A stretch of 64,000 nucleotides of DNA from Pedobacter arcticus A12 (GTDB lineage Bacteria; Bacteroidota; Bacteroidia; Sphingobacteriales; Sphingobacteriaceae), in the NCBI RefSeq assembly GCF_000302595.1, contig NZ_JH947125.1, positions 952,299 through 1,016,298 on the forward strand, read 5' to 3'. Positions 16,823 to 25,566 of the stretch are shown piece after piece (the first letter of the stretch is position 1; each line of letters opens with the position of its first letter). The notes under the pieces are model-generated. The model did no database searches. It was given only the letters and a program-made list of their open reading frames with translations, and was not told where the DNA came from. Made by a program: the position numbers and the translations under genes.

Positions 16823-18880
16823 ATGGGGTTTCTCTTTCCTGAGTTTCTTTTTTGCCTAGTTTTAGTTGCCATTCCGGTAATTATTCACCTCTTCAATTTC
16901 AAACGTTTTAAAAAAGTTTATTTTACAAATATTAACTTTTTAACAGCTGTCCAGCTACAAACTGCCACTGCTAAAAACCTAAAGGAGTGTTTGGTTTTGT
17001 TGTGCCGTATTTTGGCAATCGTTTTTTTTGTGCTTGCCTTTGCTCAACCTTTTATTAAAAATAATCAGCAACAACAAGGTTTTCAAAAAAACGTAGTCAG
17101 TATTTATTTAGACAATTCTTTTTCGATGGCTGCAGTGAACAAAAACGGCACTTTGCTGGATGAAGGAAAGCGAAAGGTTAAAGATTTGGTAAATGCTTAT
17201 GGGTTAAATGATCGGTTTCAACTGTTAACCAATAATTTTGGCGCTGCGTCTCAGCGTTTGTTAGCTAAAGACGAACTTTTGGACGAACTGGATAACGTAA
17301 CTGTTGAGCCCCTTTCAAGCAGTTATCAGCAAATTATCAATAAACAAGCAGACTTTTTAAATGCGCAGCAACAAGTTAACCGAACTGCTTATTTGATTTC
17401 CGATTTTCAAAAACAACCTAATTTTAAGCAAGTTTTACAGAAAGATACCGCAATTAGTTTTACGCTAGTTCCACTTTTATCTAATAATCTGCCCAATATT
17501 TCTGTCGATTCGGTTTACTTTTTAAATCCTTTTCATCAAGCGCAACAATCAGAAAGTCTGGTTTATAAACTCAGTAACCATTTTGATAAGGATGTAGAAA
17601 ATATATCGCTCAGCTTAAAAATTAATGGAGTACAAAAAGCAATTGGCAATAGTAGTATTAAAGCAAATTCGTATGTTTTGGATACCTTACTGTTTTCTGG
17701 TTTAACCGGGAATTGGCAAAAAGCAACCTTAAGTATAAAAGATTATCCCATTACTTTTGACGACGAGCTAAATTTTGTTTTCAAAATTCAAGACCATTCA
17801 AATATTACCGCAATTTACGATGGCAAGCCAGTAAAGAGTATAGGCGTAGCTTACAGAACAGATCCGTTTTTTAAACTTTCTGAAATTGACCAAGCACAGC
17901 TAAATTACAGCAGTTTGGCTAGCCAACAACTGGTTGTTCTAGAGAATTTAACACAAGTGCCAGCTGGTTTGGCCCAACAACTAAAAATATACGTTAAAAA
18001 CGGAGGCAATTTAAGTGTTTTTATCCCGCTTAAAGCGGATTTACTGAGCTATAAAGCTTTTCTGCAAGGGTTAGAAACTGATATCCCTTTAAGTTTAGAA
18101 ACTACAGAAAATAAAGTGGCCAAACTAAATTTAGCACATCCACTTTTTAAAGATTTATTTGATCAATATCCAAAAAATATAGATTTACCCATTGCAAAGC
18201 AGTTTTTTAAAGCATCAAACTTTACCAAAACAACCAGACAGTTGCTGTTTAGCGGAACAGCGTCTAACAATTTATTAAGCGCCTACCAATTGGGTAAAGG
18301 GAAAATTTATATTTCGTTTTTACCTTTAGAAAACGAAGCAAGCAATTTCTCTCAGCATGCGCTTTTTTTACCCATTTTATTCAAAAGTGCGTTGGTAGGA
18401 TTTAATTCGCCAGCTTTATTTTATACTTTGGGCGATGTTAAAAACGTATCGATGCCCAGTATTCCGCTAGCAGAGAATCAGAATATAAAAATTGTAGGAA
18501 ATGGGGTAGATGTTATTCCATCTTATCAAAATAATGGTTTAAATAGCAGTATTTACTTTGCCGATCAGCTTAAGAAACCAGGTTTTTACGATGTTTTTTA
18601 CAGAGATTCCATCGTTAATATTTTTGCACTTAACCAAAGTAGGGCAGAGTCGGATTTAAGTTTTTATAGTCAAACAGAGCTCGAAAGCAAGTTTCAGATA
18701 CCTGCTAAAAGTATTATCAGCTCAAAAGAAAAAATCACTGATCAGCAAATAAAAGAAGTCAATTTAGGCACATCCTTATGGAAACTTTGTCTAATTTTGA
18801 CCCTAATATTTTTGGCGGCAGAAATTCTGCTCATCAGGTTTTACAAAAAGCCAGTGCTCAATCAAAAAGAAAAGATATAA
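16823..18880 (+). CDS. BatA-like membrane protein (aerotolerance-regulator N-terminal domain)
   Basis: 685 residues. Two N-terminal membrane segments (~5-25 and ~58-77) with the BatA signature FLFPEFLFCLVLVAIPVIIHLFNFKRFKKVYFTNINFL. A von Willebrand-A-like region with DNSFSMA (~92-98, MIDAS-like DxSxS) follows, then a long periplasmic part, and a final membrane segment (~653-672). Members of this Bacteroidetes family are often encoded with MoxR/Bat proteins and are linked to envelope stress, but here the gene instead leads an operon with a dihydroorotase-like gene 15 bp downstream. Exact role unknown. Confidence 0.85.
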   Translation: MGFLFPEFLFCLVLVAIPVIIHLFNFKRFKKVYFTNINFLTAVQLQTATAKNLKECLVLLCRILAIVFFVLAFAQPFIKNNQQQQGFQKNVVSIYLDNSFSMAAVNKNGTLLDEGKRKVKDLVNAYGLNDRFQLLTNNFGAASQRLLAKDELLDELDNVTVEPLSSSYQQIINKQADFLNAQQQVNRTAYLISDFQKQPNFKQVLQKDTAISFTLVPLLSNNLPNISVDSVYFLNPFHQAQQSESLVYKLSNHFDKDVENISLSLKINGVQKAIGNSSIKANSYVLDTLLFSGLTGNWQKATLSIKDYPITFDDELNFVFKIQDHSNITAIYDGKPVKSIGVAYRTDPFFKLSEIDQAQLNYSSLASQQLVVLENLTQVPAGLAQQLKIYVKNGGNLSVFIPLKADLLSYKAFLQGLETDIPLSLETTENKVAKLNLAHPLFKDLFDQYPKNIDLPIAKQFFKASNFTKTTRQLLFSGTASNNLLSAYQLGKGKIYISFLPLENEASNFSQHALFLPILFKSALVGFNSPALFYTLGDVKNVSMPSIPLAENQNIKIVGNGVDVIPSYQNNGLNSSIYFADQLKKPGFYDVFYRDSIVNIFALNQSRAESDLSFYSQTELESKFQIPAKSIISSKEKITDQQIKEVNLGTSLWKLCLILTLIFLAAEILLIRFYKKPVLNQKEKI

Positions 18881-18895
18881 AACAGCAAAATAGTC

Positions 18896-20155
18896 ATGCT
18901 CAAAAACATCATTATTAAATCCTGCACAATAGTAAATCCACAATCAAAACACCATTTAAAAGTTGTAGATGTCATCGTCAACAACGGAATTATCGAAAAG
19001 ATAGGCGCTAATTTAAAGACTGATGCTGAAGTGGTAGACGGAAAAGGGAAGTTTTTGGCAACTGGTTTTTTTGATATGAATGTAAGCTTTGGCGAACCAG
19101 GTTTAGAGACCAAAGAAGACTTTGAGACGGGAAGCAAAGCAGCAATGGCTGGCGGATTTACAGGCGTAGCGCTGATGCCACATAACCAACCAACCACAGA
19201 TTCTAAATCGCAGGTTGAGTTTTTGATCAATAAAGCCAAAGGAAATTTAGTTGATATTTTTCCTTACGGATGCATATCGCAGAAGCGTGAAGGGAAAGAT
19301 TTGGCAGAAATGTACGACATGCAGAAATCTGGAGCTGTTGCATTTACCGATGGCAATAAAGCAGTGCAAGATGCCGGATTAATGGAGCGGGCTTTATTGT
19401 ATGCCAAAGGTTTTGATGCGCTGATTTTATCGTACCCAGAAGATGCTTCTATAGCGGGCAATGCAAAAATGAACGAGGGTGCAATGAGCACTTATTTAGG
19501 GATGAAAGGCATACCTAATTTAGCCGAGGAACTCATGATTATCCGTGATTTATATTTGGCGGCCTACACCGAATCAAGGGTTCACTTTTCTACGGTATCT
19601 ACGGCCCACGCGGTTGAGTTGATTAAAGATGCTAAAAAGAAAGGAGCCAAAGTAAGTTGCGATGTTGCAGCGCATCATTTGGTTTTAACCGATGAAGCTA
19701 TCGCTGATTTCGACAGTAATTATAAAGTGAAACCGCCTTTACGAACAAGTAAAGACGTAAAAGCGCTTATAAAAGGGCTCAAAGATGGGACTATTGACGC
19801 AGTAGTTTCTCAACATCAGCCACAGGAAATAGAATTTAAGGAAGTAGAATTTGAGATTGCAAAATACGGTATCATCGGTTTACAAACTGCATTGCCATTG
19901 CTTTATCAAGCGGGTTTAACTGAAGAAGAAATTGTACAGAAACTAGCTACAAGTCCACGCGAAGTATTAGGATTAAAAGCACCAAGTATAACCGAGGGCG
20001 AGCAAGCAAACTTAGTTTTATTTGATAAAAGTGAATGGGTTTATACCAAAGAGAACAACCTTTCCAAATCTGCAAATAGCCCTTTCTTAACCCAGAAATT
20101 AAAAGGGAAAGTTTGGTTAACTTGCAATAATCAACAAATGTATATAGCTAATTGA
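18896..20155 (+). CDS. Catalytically dead dihydroorotase homologue (PyrC'-like)
   Basis: 419 residues that align throughout to 'dihydroorotase, multifunctional complex type'. However, every catalytic position I can check is replaced. The zinc-binding H-x-H in DMHVHLREPG reads DMNVSFGEPG. The HCED-type histidine is LSYPED. The H(V)S metal histidine reads HFSTVST. The catalytic aspartate of TDHAPH reads SQHQPQ. Structural motifs remain (MNEGAMSTYLGMKGIP.AEE, NYKVKPPLR, GTIDAVVS, GIIGLQTALPLLY). Known non-catalytic PyrC' proteins in other bacteria hold aspartate carbamoyltransferase in an active complex; that role is likely here but inferred. Tight operon with neighbours on both sides. Confidence 0.88.
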   Translation: MLKNIIIKSCTIVNPQSKHHLKVVDVIVNNGIIEKIGANLKTDAEVVDGKGKFLATGFFDMNVSFGEPGLETKEDFETGSKAAMAGGFTGVALMPHNQPTTDSKSQVEFLINKAKGNLVDIFPYGCISQKREGKDLAEMYDMQKSGAVAFTDGNKAVQDAGLMERALLYAKGFDALILSYPEDASIAGNAKMNEGAMSTYLGMKGIPNLAEELMIIRDLYLAAYTESRVHFSTVSTAHAVELIKDAKKKGAKVSCDVAAHHLVLTDEAIADFDSNYKVKPPLRTSKDVKALIKGLKDGTIDAVVSQHQPQEIEFKEVEFEIAKYGIIGLQTALPLLYQAGLTEEEIVQKLATSPREVLGLKAPSITEGEQANLVLFDKSEWVYTKENNLSKSANSPFLTQKLKGKVWLTCNNQQMYIAN

Positions 20156-20169
20156 AAAATATAAATATT

Positions 20170-20838
20170 ATGGATATTAAAGTAAAAAATGCCTTAGAGA
20201 ATCTTTTTAATACGTTTTCTGCTTTAGAGAATGTAGCCGGTCAAAAAGATCTTGCAAAGTTAATCGCTATTTTTTCTAGCGAACAGGATTTCATGAGTAA
20301 GGTAGCTGCAATGGATGCTGTTTTTGATGATGCACCACAATTAGAGCCTTTAACGGAGGTTACATTTGATTTGTTAATGATTAATTTCTTTGCAGAAGAT
20401 ACCAAAAAACTAAATGTTGACTATTTGGACTCTCCGGAATGGGAACAGATTGAGGAGGAAACTTTAGATCGTGGTACCGAACTTTTAAACTTGTTGCTTT
20501 ACCTAAACGAGTGCGAGGACGAAGATATTGAGCCATCTTTAGACGACTTTTTAAAGGAGTTTTTATTGGTTGAAGAAGATGAATTTCAAGACGAGCACCG
20601 TATTTACGAAGACATTATTGCCAACCAAATTTTAATGGAAAGCAATTTGGAAGAGATTGCCCGTGTTTCTAAAACTTTAGATCCAGCGTCGGAAATACGC
20701 GATATATTTTACCCATTAATGGCTTATTTTTACGATACAGAGCCAGATGCCGAAGGAATTAAAGAATTTAAAGATTTAAGCGAAGACCCTGCCTTTGATG
20801 CTGCAATTTTATCTTTAATTTTAAATTTCAAAGCTTAA
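20170..20838 (+). CDS. Acidic hypothetical protein
   Basis: 222 residues, strongly acidic (runs such as ECEDEDIEPSLDDF and EEDEFQDEHRIYED), predicted all-helical, cytoplasmic, no motif I recognise. I start it at the ATG at 20170; an in-frame TTG at 20152 overlapping the previous stop would add six residues. It sits between the dihydroorotase-like gene (14 bp) and the DUF4199 gene (4 bp) and is certainly co-transcribed with them. No function offered. Confidence 0.8.
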   Translation: MDIKVKNALENLFNTFSALENVAGQKDLAKLIAIFSSEQDFMSKVAAMDAVFDDAPQLEPLTEVTFDLLMINFFAEDTKKLNVDYLDSPEWEQIEEETLDRGTELLNLLLYLNECEDEDIEPSLDDFLKEFLLVEEDEFQDEHRIYEDIIANQILMESNLEEIARVSKTLDPASEIRDIFYPLMAYFYDTEPDAEGIKEFKDLSEDPAFDAAILSLILNFKA

Positions 20839-20842
20839 AATC

Positions 20843-21403
20843 ATGAATAAGGAATTAAATAAATTCGCACTAAGCAACGGAATTATTATAGCCATAATTA
20901 CTATCGCTATACAGTTGGTTACCTATTATGCAGTACCAAATCTTTTGGGTGCAACTTGGTACGGTCTCATGATTACTTTAGTTTCTTTAGGGATTTATAT
21001 ATTTTTTGCAATTGATTTAAGAAAGAAAATTGGCGGTTATTGGTCTTTTAAGGAAGCACTAAGCGGAGTTTTCATCATGTCGTTGGTCGCAAATTTAGCT
21101 TCAAGTGTTTTTAATTTTGTGTTTTATCGGTTTATTGAGCCGAACGCATATGATAAAGTAAAAGGCTATGTTGCCGACGGAATGACTGGGACTTTTGAGA
21201 AAATGGGGATGAGCGGTGATGCTTTAGATGATGCAATTGAGAAAGCAACCGAAAGTTTAAAATCACAATATATGCCTTCAATTGGCGATTTCTTTAGAAA
21301 TTTAGTAATTGCAATTTTAGTTGGTTTTGTGCTTTCGCTGATTTTTGCTGCGGTACTCAAAAAAAATCCACCCATGTTTTCTCCGGTAGAAGAAGAAAAC
21401 TAG
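20843..21403 (+). CDS. DUF4199 domain membrane protein
   Basis: 186 residues with four membrane segments (~10-30, ~35-58, ~72-95 and ~148-170) and a soluble loop between the third and fourth rich in acidic and helix-forming residues (GMSGDALDDAIEKATESLKSQ). The layout and the IGGYWSFKEALSGVF segment match DUF4199, a Bacteroidetes family of unknown function often found next to glycosyltransferase and dihydroorotase genes, as here. Last gene of the BatA-like / PyrC'-like operon. Confidence 0.88.
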   Translation: MNKELNKFALSNGIIIAIITIAIQLVTYYAVPNLLGATWYGLMITLVSLGIYIFFAIDLRKKIGGYWSFKEALSGVFIMSLVANLASSVFNFVFYRFIEPNAYDKVKGYVADGMTGTFEKMGMSGDALDDAIEKATESLKSQYMPSIGDFFRNLVIAILVGFVLSLIFAAVLKKNPPMFSPVEEEN

Positions 21404-21410
21404 TAGTTGT

Positions 21411-21434
21411 GAGGCTGAGCGGAGTCGAAGCCTA
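21411..21434. repeat. Imperfect palindrome AGGCT..AGCCT (GCTGAGCGGAGTCGA repeat)
   Basis: The word GCTGAGCGGAGTCGAAG flanked by AGGCT/AGCCT is a very common dispersed intergenic repeat in many bacterial genomes (reverse form CTTCGACTCCGCTCAGC). Single copy in this window. Confidence 0.55.
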
Positions 21435-21528
21435 ATGCTAAACTTGCGGTGTTGAAATGTTTCCAGTTTGGATTTTATTTTCAAGTTCAATGCAATTTAT
21501 TATTTGACAGAGTTATTGTTGCAAATAA

Positions 21529-21563
21529 AAAAAACGCTTCTTTTGTATAACGAGCGTTTTTTT
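21529..21563 (+). terminator. Intrinsic terminator downstream of DUF4199 gene
   Basis: Stem AAAACGCT (21531-21538) / AGCGTTTT (21553-21560) with a T7 tail; A-rich on the other side, so it may be bidirectional. 21564-21651 contains degenerate copies of GCTTTTAGC-like words. Confidence 0.75.
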
Positions 21564-21651
21564 ATTTGGATTTCAAGGCTTTAAGCTTTTAGCCTTTTGC
21601 TTTAAGCTAAAACAAACGAGCTTTTAAAAGCTTTTAGCTAAATAAAAACAA

Positions 21652-22608
21652 ATGAATATTTCGGTTGTAGTACCCGCATATAACGAGGTTGAATCTTTGC
21701 CAGAACTAACAGACTGGATTAGGGAAGTGATGCATAAAAATCAGTTTTCTTACGAGATTATATTGATAGATGACGGTAGCAACGACGGTACTTGGGAGAA
21801 AATTGAAGAACTGCATCAAAGTCATGCTGCCGTTAAGGGCTTTAAGTTTAGGAGAAATTACGGAAAATCTGCAGCGCTAAATGTTGGGTTCGATGCTGCA
21901 AATGGGGATGTAATTATTACCATGGACGCGGATCTGCAGGATTCTCCTGATGAAATTCCAGAGCTTTACCGTAGGATCAAGGAAGAAAAACTGGACTTAA
22001 TTTCTGGCTGGAAAAAGAAACGTTACGACCCTTTGACCAAAACCATTCCTACTAAATTTTTTAATGCGGCAACTCGCAGAATGTCGGGTATAAATAATTT
22101 ACATGATTTTAATTGTGGCTTAAAAGCGTACCGAAAAGAAGTAGTCAAAAATATTGAGGTGTATGGCGAAATGCATCGTTATATACCGGTTTTGGCCAAA
22201 TGGGCAGGTTTTCAGAAAATCGAAGAACAGGTTGTGGAGCATAGGGCTCGCAAGTACGGAACTACCAAATTCGGCTTCAGCAGGTTTATCAATGGCTTTT
22301 TAGATTTACTATCTATCTTTTTTGTGGGTAAATTTGGTAAACGCCCGATGCATTTTTTTGGCTCAATGGGTGTTTTAAGTTTTTTGATCGGAACCATTAT
22401 GGCTTTATGGATCATCGGCGAAAAGCTGTACAATATTGCAAAGCATGTTAAAGTAGCAAGAGAAGTTACCGACCAGCCTTTGTTTTACATTGCTTTGGTT
22501 GCGGTAATTGTAGGTTCTCAGCTGTTTTTAACTGGTTTTGTGGCAGAGTTGGTTTCTAGAAACTCGCCAACGCGAAACAATTATCAGATAGAAAAGGAAG
22601 TGGTTTAG
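21652..22608 (+). CDS. Family 2 glycosyltransferase with two C-terminal membrane helices
   Basis: 318 residues, DPM1/GtrB-like. GT-A domain (~1-215) with VVPAYNE at the start, IDDGSNDGTWE, and the metal-binding DADLQD (~95). The acceptor-side motif NCGLKAYRKEV follows. Two membrane segments at ~232-255 and ~280-300 match polyprenyl-phosphate mannose/glucose transferases, which load a sugar onto a lipid carrier at the inner membrane. Substrate not determinable. Stand-alone gene with repeat-rich spacers on both sides. Confidence 0.92.
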   Translation: MNISVVVPAYNEVESLPELTDWIREVMHKNQFSYEIILIDDGSNDGTWEKIEELHQSHAAVKGFKFRRNYGKSAALNVGFDAANGDVIITMDADLQDSPDEIPELYRRIKEEKLDLISGWKKKRYDPLTKTIPTKFFNAATRRMSGINNLHDFNCGLKAYRKEVVKNIEVYGEMHRYIPVLAKWAGFQKIEEQVVEHRARKYGTTKFGFSRFINGFLDLLSIFFVGKFGKRPMHFFGSMGVLSFLIGTIMALWIIGEKLYNIAKHVKVAREVTDQPLFYIALVAVIVGSQLFLTGFVAELVSRNSPTRNNYQIEKEVV

Positions 22609-22796
22609 TAGAGGGAGTTCATCGGTAGAAGGAGTTCATCAGTTCATTAGCTGTCATTAGTAGGATTAGTTCATTGGTCATTAGTAAAGGGAGTTCAGTC
22701 ATTGGTTCATTAGTTAGTCATTAGTAAAAGGAGTACAATTAGTCATTAGCGGTAGCAGGTAACTCCCTCTCCTTCGGAGAGGGTTGGGGTGAGGCT
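22609..22796. repeat. Degenerate low-complexity repeat (GTTCATTAGTCATTAG words) ending in a REP-like palindrome
   Basis: From the GT2 stop to ~22750 the spacer is made of shuffled copies of TTCATTAG / GTCATTAGT / AGGGAGTTCA. It ends with CCCTCTCC ttc GGAGAGGG at 22765-22783 plus the tail TTGGGGTGAGG, the same element as at 969-1150. The next gene starts 20 bp after it. Confidence 0.7.
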
Positions 22797-22816
22797 AAAC
22801 ATTTAAAACGAAAAAC

Positions 22817-23353
22817 ATGGATAATGACGTAGAGAAATTACTGATAGCCAACAGTGATCAAATCAGAAAGCTTCAAGAAATTGTTAAAAAAGTAATTGAA
22901 GATGAAAAGCTAATTACCAATAATTTATTGAACCCACCTCGGGAGGTGATTACAAAAGGCCAAAGCATTTCAGATCACGTTGCGAAATTTGGAGGAAGCT
23001 GGGCATTCATTATTTCCTTTTTTGTTATTTTGGTAGTGTGGATTTTGTTTAACACCATCACGCCCATTAGAGATAACTTTGATCCTTATCCTTTCATTTT
23101 AATGAATTTAATTCTTTCTTGTATCGCGGCTTTGCAAGCGCCTATTATTATGATGAGCCAGAACCGCCAAGAAGAAAAAGACAGAAAACGAAGCGAAAAC
23201 GACTACATGGTTAACCTAAAAGCAGAGTTGGAAATTAATGCACTTAACCAGAAAATCGATTTTTTGTTAGAAGAGCAAATTAAAACCTTATTTGAAAGCC
23301 AGGCAAAACAGTTGGAGATTTTAAAGAAGCTGGAACAGAAAATTGATAATTGA
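22817..23353 (+). CDS. DUF1003 domain membrane protein
   Basis: 178 residues. The DUF1003 core is recognisable from GQSISDHVAKFGGSWAFIISFFVILVVWI (first membrane segment ~58-78), NTITPIRDNFDPYPFILMNLILSCIAALQAPIIMMSQNR (second segment ~95-112), and the charged EEKDRKRSENDYMVNLKAE. The C-terminus is a coiled coil (EELNALNQKIDFLL..). Inner-membrane family of unknown function. Single gene. Confidence 0.92.
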   Translation: MDNDVEKLLIANSDQIRKLQEIVKKVIEDEKLITNNLLNPPREVITKGQSISDHVAKFGGSWAFIISFFVILVVWILFNTITPIRDNFDPYPFILMNLILSCIAALQAPIIMMSQNRQEEKDRKRSENDYMVNLKAELEINALNQKIDFLLEEQIKTLFESQAKQLEILKKLEQKIDN

Positions 23354-23450
23354 ATCAACCATTTATCCGAAATTGTTGTATTTATTCTCATTTGACTGAT
23401 TTTTGCGCTACAGTTTGTTTTTGCAGTTATAGAATAAGTTATTATTTAAA

Positions 23451-24467
23451 ATGAAGAATAGTATCGATCTCCCTTTTCTTGAGAATATAAAGCAACTGCT
23501 TCGAGATGTACAAATGAAGCTTGTAAAACAAGTGAACCAAGTGATGGTGCAAACTTATTTTGAACTTGGAAAGCAGATTGTTGAACAAGAGCAAAGTGGT
23601 GAAAATGGAGCGGAATATGGGGCTTTTCTTCTCCAAGAGTTATCAAACATACTCAAAACAGAATTTGGAAAAGGCTATTCTAAACGCAACCTAGAGTTGA
23701 TACGGAAATTTTATATTGCTTATAAGAATGCGAAATCACTGATTTCGCAAAGTTTAAGCTGGACACATTATATCCACCTAATGAGGATAGCAGACTTAGA
23801 GGAGCGAAACTTTTATCAAACCGAAGCAGAAAATAATTTATGGAGCGTACGAGAGTTGGAGCGACAAATAAACTCCGCATTGTTTCACAGACTTTTAATA
23901 TCTAAAGATAAAGAGCGCCTTAAAATATTAGCCAAAAAAGGTCAAATTATAGAAAAGCCGATTGATGCTATAAAAGACCCTTACGTACTAGAATTTTTAA
24001 ATCTACCGCAAAAGCATAATTACTCCGAAACTGATTTAGAGCAGGCGCTTATTGATAAAATTGAAAACTTCTTATTAGAGCTTGGCAAAGGATTTACTTT
24101 TGTGGGTAGGCAAGTAAAATTTACTTTTGATGAAGAGCATTTTAGAGTAGATTTAGTATTTTACAATCGCTTGCTGAGGTGTTTTGTATTATTGGATCTG
24201 AAAATTGGAAAGTTGAAACATCAGGATTTAGGACAAATGCAAATGTATGTGAATTACTATGATCGCTTTGTGAAATCTGAAGACGAATTGCCAACTATCG
24301 GGATTATTCTGTGTAAGGACAAGAAAGATACACTAGTAGAAATTACATTGCCAAAAGACAATAAGCAAATTTTTGCCAGTAAATATCTTCTTTATTTGCC
24401 TAAAGAAGAGGATTTGAAACAATTGATAGAACAGGGCCACCAAAAAACCGAATCAGATAATGAATAG
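23451..24467 (+). CDS. YhcG-like PDDEXK nuclease domain protein
   Basis: 338 residues, soluble. N-terminal DUF1016-type helical domain (~15-150: VNQVMVQTYFELGKQIVEQEQ, FGKGYSKRNLELIRKFYIAY, SWTHYIHLMRI). The C-terminal PDDEXK fold (~185-330) keeps ENFLLELGKGFTFVGRQ, FRVDLVFYNRLLRCFVLLDLKIGKL and GQMQMYVNYYD. The active-site block reads (E)...VDLVF...LDLK, so the expected Asp, Asp/Glu and Lys are in place. These proteins are scattered in bacteria near restriction and mobile genes; substrate unknown. Monocistronic; no restriction genes nearby. Confidence 0.9.
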   Translation: MKNSIDLPFLENIKQLLRDVQMKLVKQVNQVMVQTYFELGKQIVEQEQSGENGAEYGAFLLQELSNILKTEFGKGYSKRNLELIRKFYIAYKNAKSLISQSLSWTHYIHLMRIADLEERNFYQTEAENNLWSVRELERQINSALFHRLLISKDKERLKILAKKGQIIEKPIDAIKDPYVLEFLNLPQKHNYSETDLEQALIDKIENFLLELGKGFTFVGRQVKFTFDEEHFRVDLVFYNRLLRCFVLLDLKIGKLKHQDLGQMQMYVNYYDRFVKSEDELPTIGIILCKDKKDTLVEITLPKDNKQIFASKYLLYLPKEEDLKQLIEQGHQKTESDNE

Positions 24468-24597
24468 TATGGTGGGTTGTTTTTTCATTTTAGATAGGTG
24501 TATTCACAAACTGATAAAATATAAATTATGGTCTGCCAGAAACAGGCCGTGGATAAACCTTAAAACAAGAAAATAATCGATCACAAACAACCCGAAA

Positions 24598-25566
24598 ATG
24601 TTTTTCTCCATCATCATCCCACTTTATAATCGCCCACAGGAAATCAAAGAGCTACTAGAAACCCTGGTGCAACAAACCTATATGGCTTTTGAGGTTTTGG
24701 TGATCGAGGATGGCTCAACCTTGGTAGCTGAAAAAATTGTTGCATCGTTCAAGGAACAACTTGATATAAAATATTTTGTAAAGCCAAACGAGGGGCAAGG
24801 CTTTGCCCGCAACTATGGTTTCGAAAGAGCAAAAGGCGATTATTTTATCATTTTTGATTCCGATTGTTTAATTCCTACGGATTACTTAGAGAACGTAAAA
24901 AATCACCTTTACAACAATCCTTTAGATGCTTTTGGTGGACCAGACGATGCACACCCAAGTTTTACGCCATTACAAAAAGCCATCAGCTATTCCATGACAT
25001 CGGTTTTTACAACAGGTGGCATCCGTGGGAAATCAAAAAATGCCGGCGGACAGTTTCATCCGCGTAGCTTTAACATGGGGCTTTCTCGTAAAGTTTGGGA
25101 AAAAGTTGGTGGCTTTATCATCACCCGATTAGGCGAGGATATTGAATATTCCATCAGAATTCACCAAGCTGGTTTCAAAATCGGTTTAATTCCAAATGCT
25201 AAAGTTTATCATAAAAGACGTACAAGCTTTAAAGCTTTTTGGAAACAGTTGCATTTTTTTGGCCGAGCAAGAATTAACATTACCAAATTTTTTCCTGCCA
25301 CCCTAAAACTGGTTCATTTCTTCCCTGCAATATTTACGTTAGGCTTGCTTTTTAGCTTTTTAGCCAACGTTTTCTGCTGGTCAATTGCACCGGCTTGTAA
25401 TTTTTTTATCATTATTTATTTTCTTTCGGTATTTTTCGACTCCTGGAGTAAAAATAAGTCGTTAAATGTTGCATTTTTGAGCATCTTTACCTCTCTAATT
25501 CAGCTTACTGCTTATGGCATGGGTTTTATGCAGGATTATGTGAGGAAGATTATTTTTAGTAGATGA
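24598..25566 (+). CDS. Family 2 glycosyltransferase
   Basis: 322 residues. GT-A domain from residue 1 (SIIIPLYNRPQEIKELLETL), EDGST, NEGQGFARNYGFERAKGDYFIIFDSDC with the DSD metal motif (~95), and an acceptor motif GEDIEYSIRIHQAG. The C-terminal half has two membrane segments (~235-290). The organisation resembles membrane-bound chain-extending transferases. Its stop overlaps the next start by four bases (ATGA), so it is translationally coupled to a membrane protein, and a GH3 gene follows. Confidence 0.92.
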   Translation: MFFSIIIPLYNRPQEIKELLETLVQQTYMAFEVLVIEDGSTLVAEKIVASFKEQLDIKYFVKPNEGQGFARNYGFERAKGDYFIIFDSDCLIPTDYLENVKNHLYNNPLDAFGGPDDAHPSFTPLQKAISYSMTSVFTTGGIRGKSKNAGGQFHPRSFNMGLSRKVWEKVGGFIITRLGEDIEYSIRIHQAGFKIGLIPNAKVYHKRRTSFKAFWKQLHFFGRARINITKFFPATLKLVHFFPAIFTLGLLFSFLANVFCWSIAPACNFFIIIYFLSVFFDSWSKNKSLNVAFLSIFTSLIQLTAYGMGFMQDYVRKIIFSR

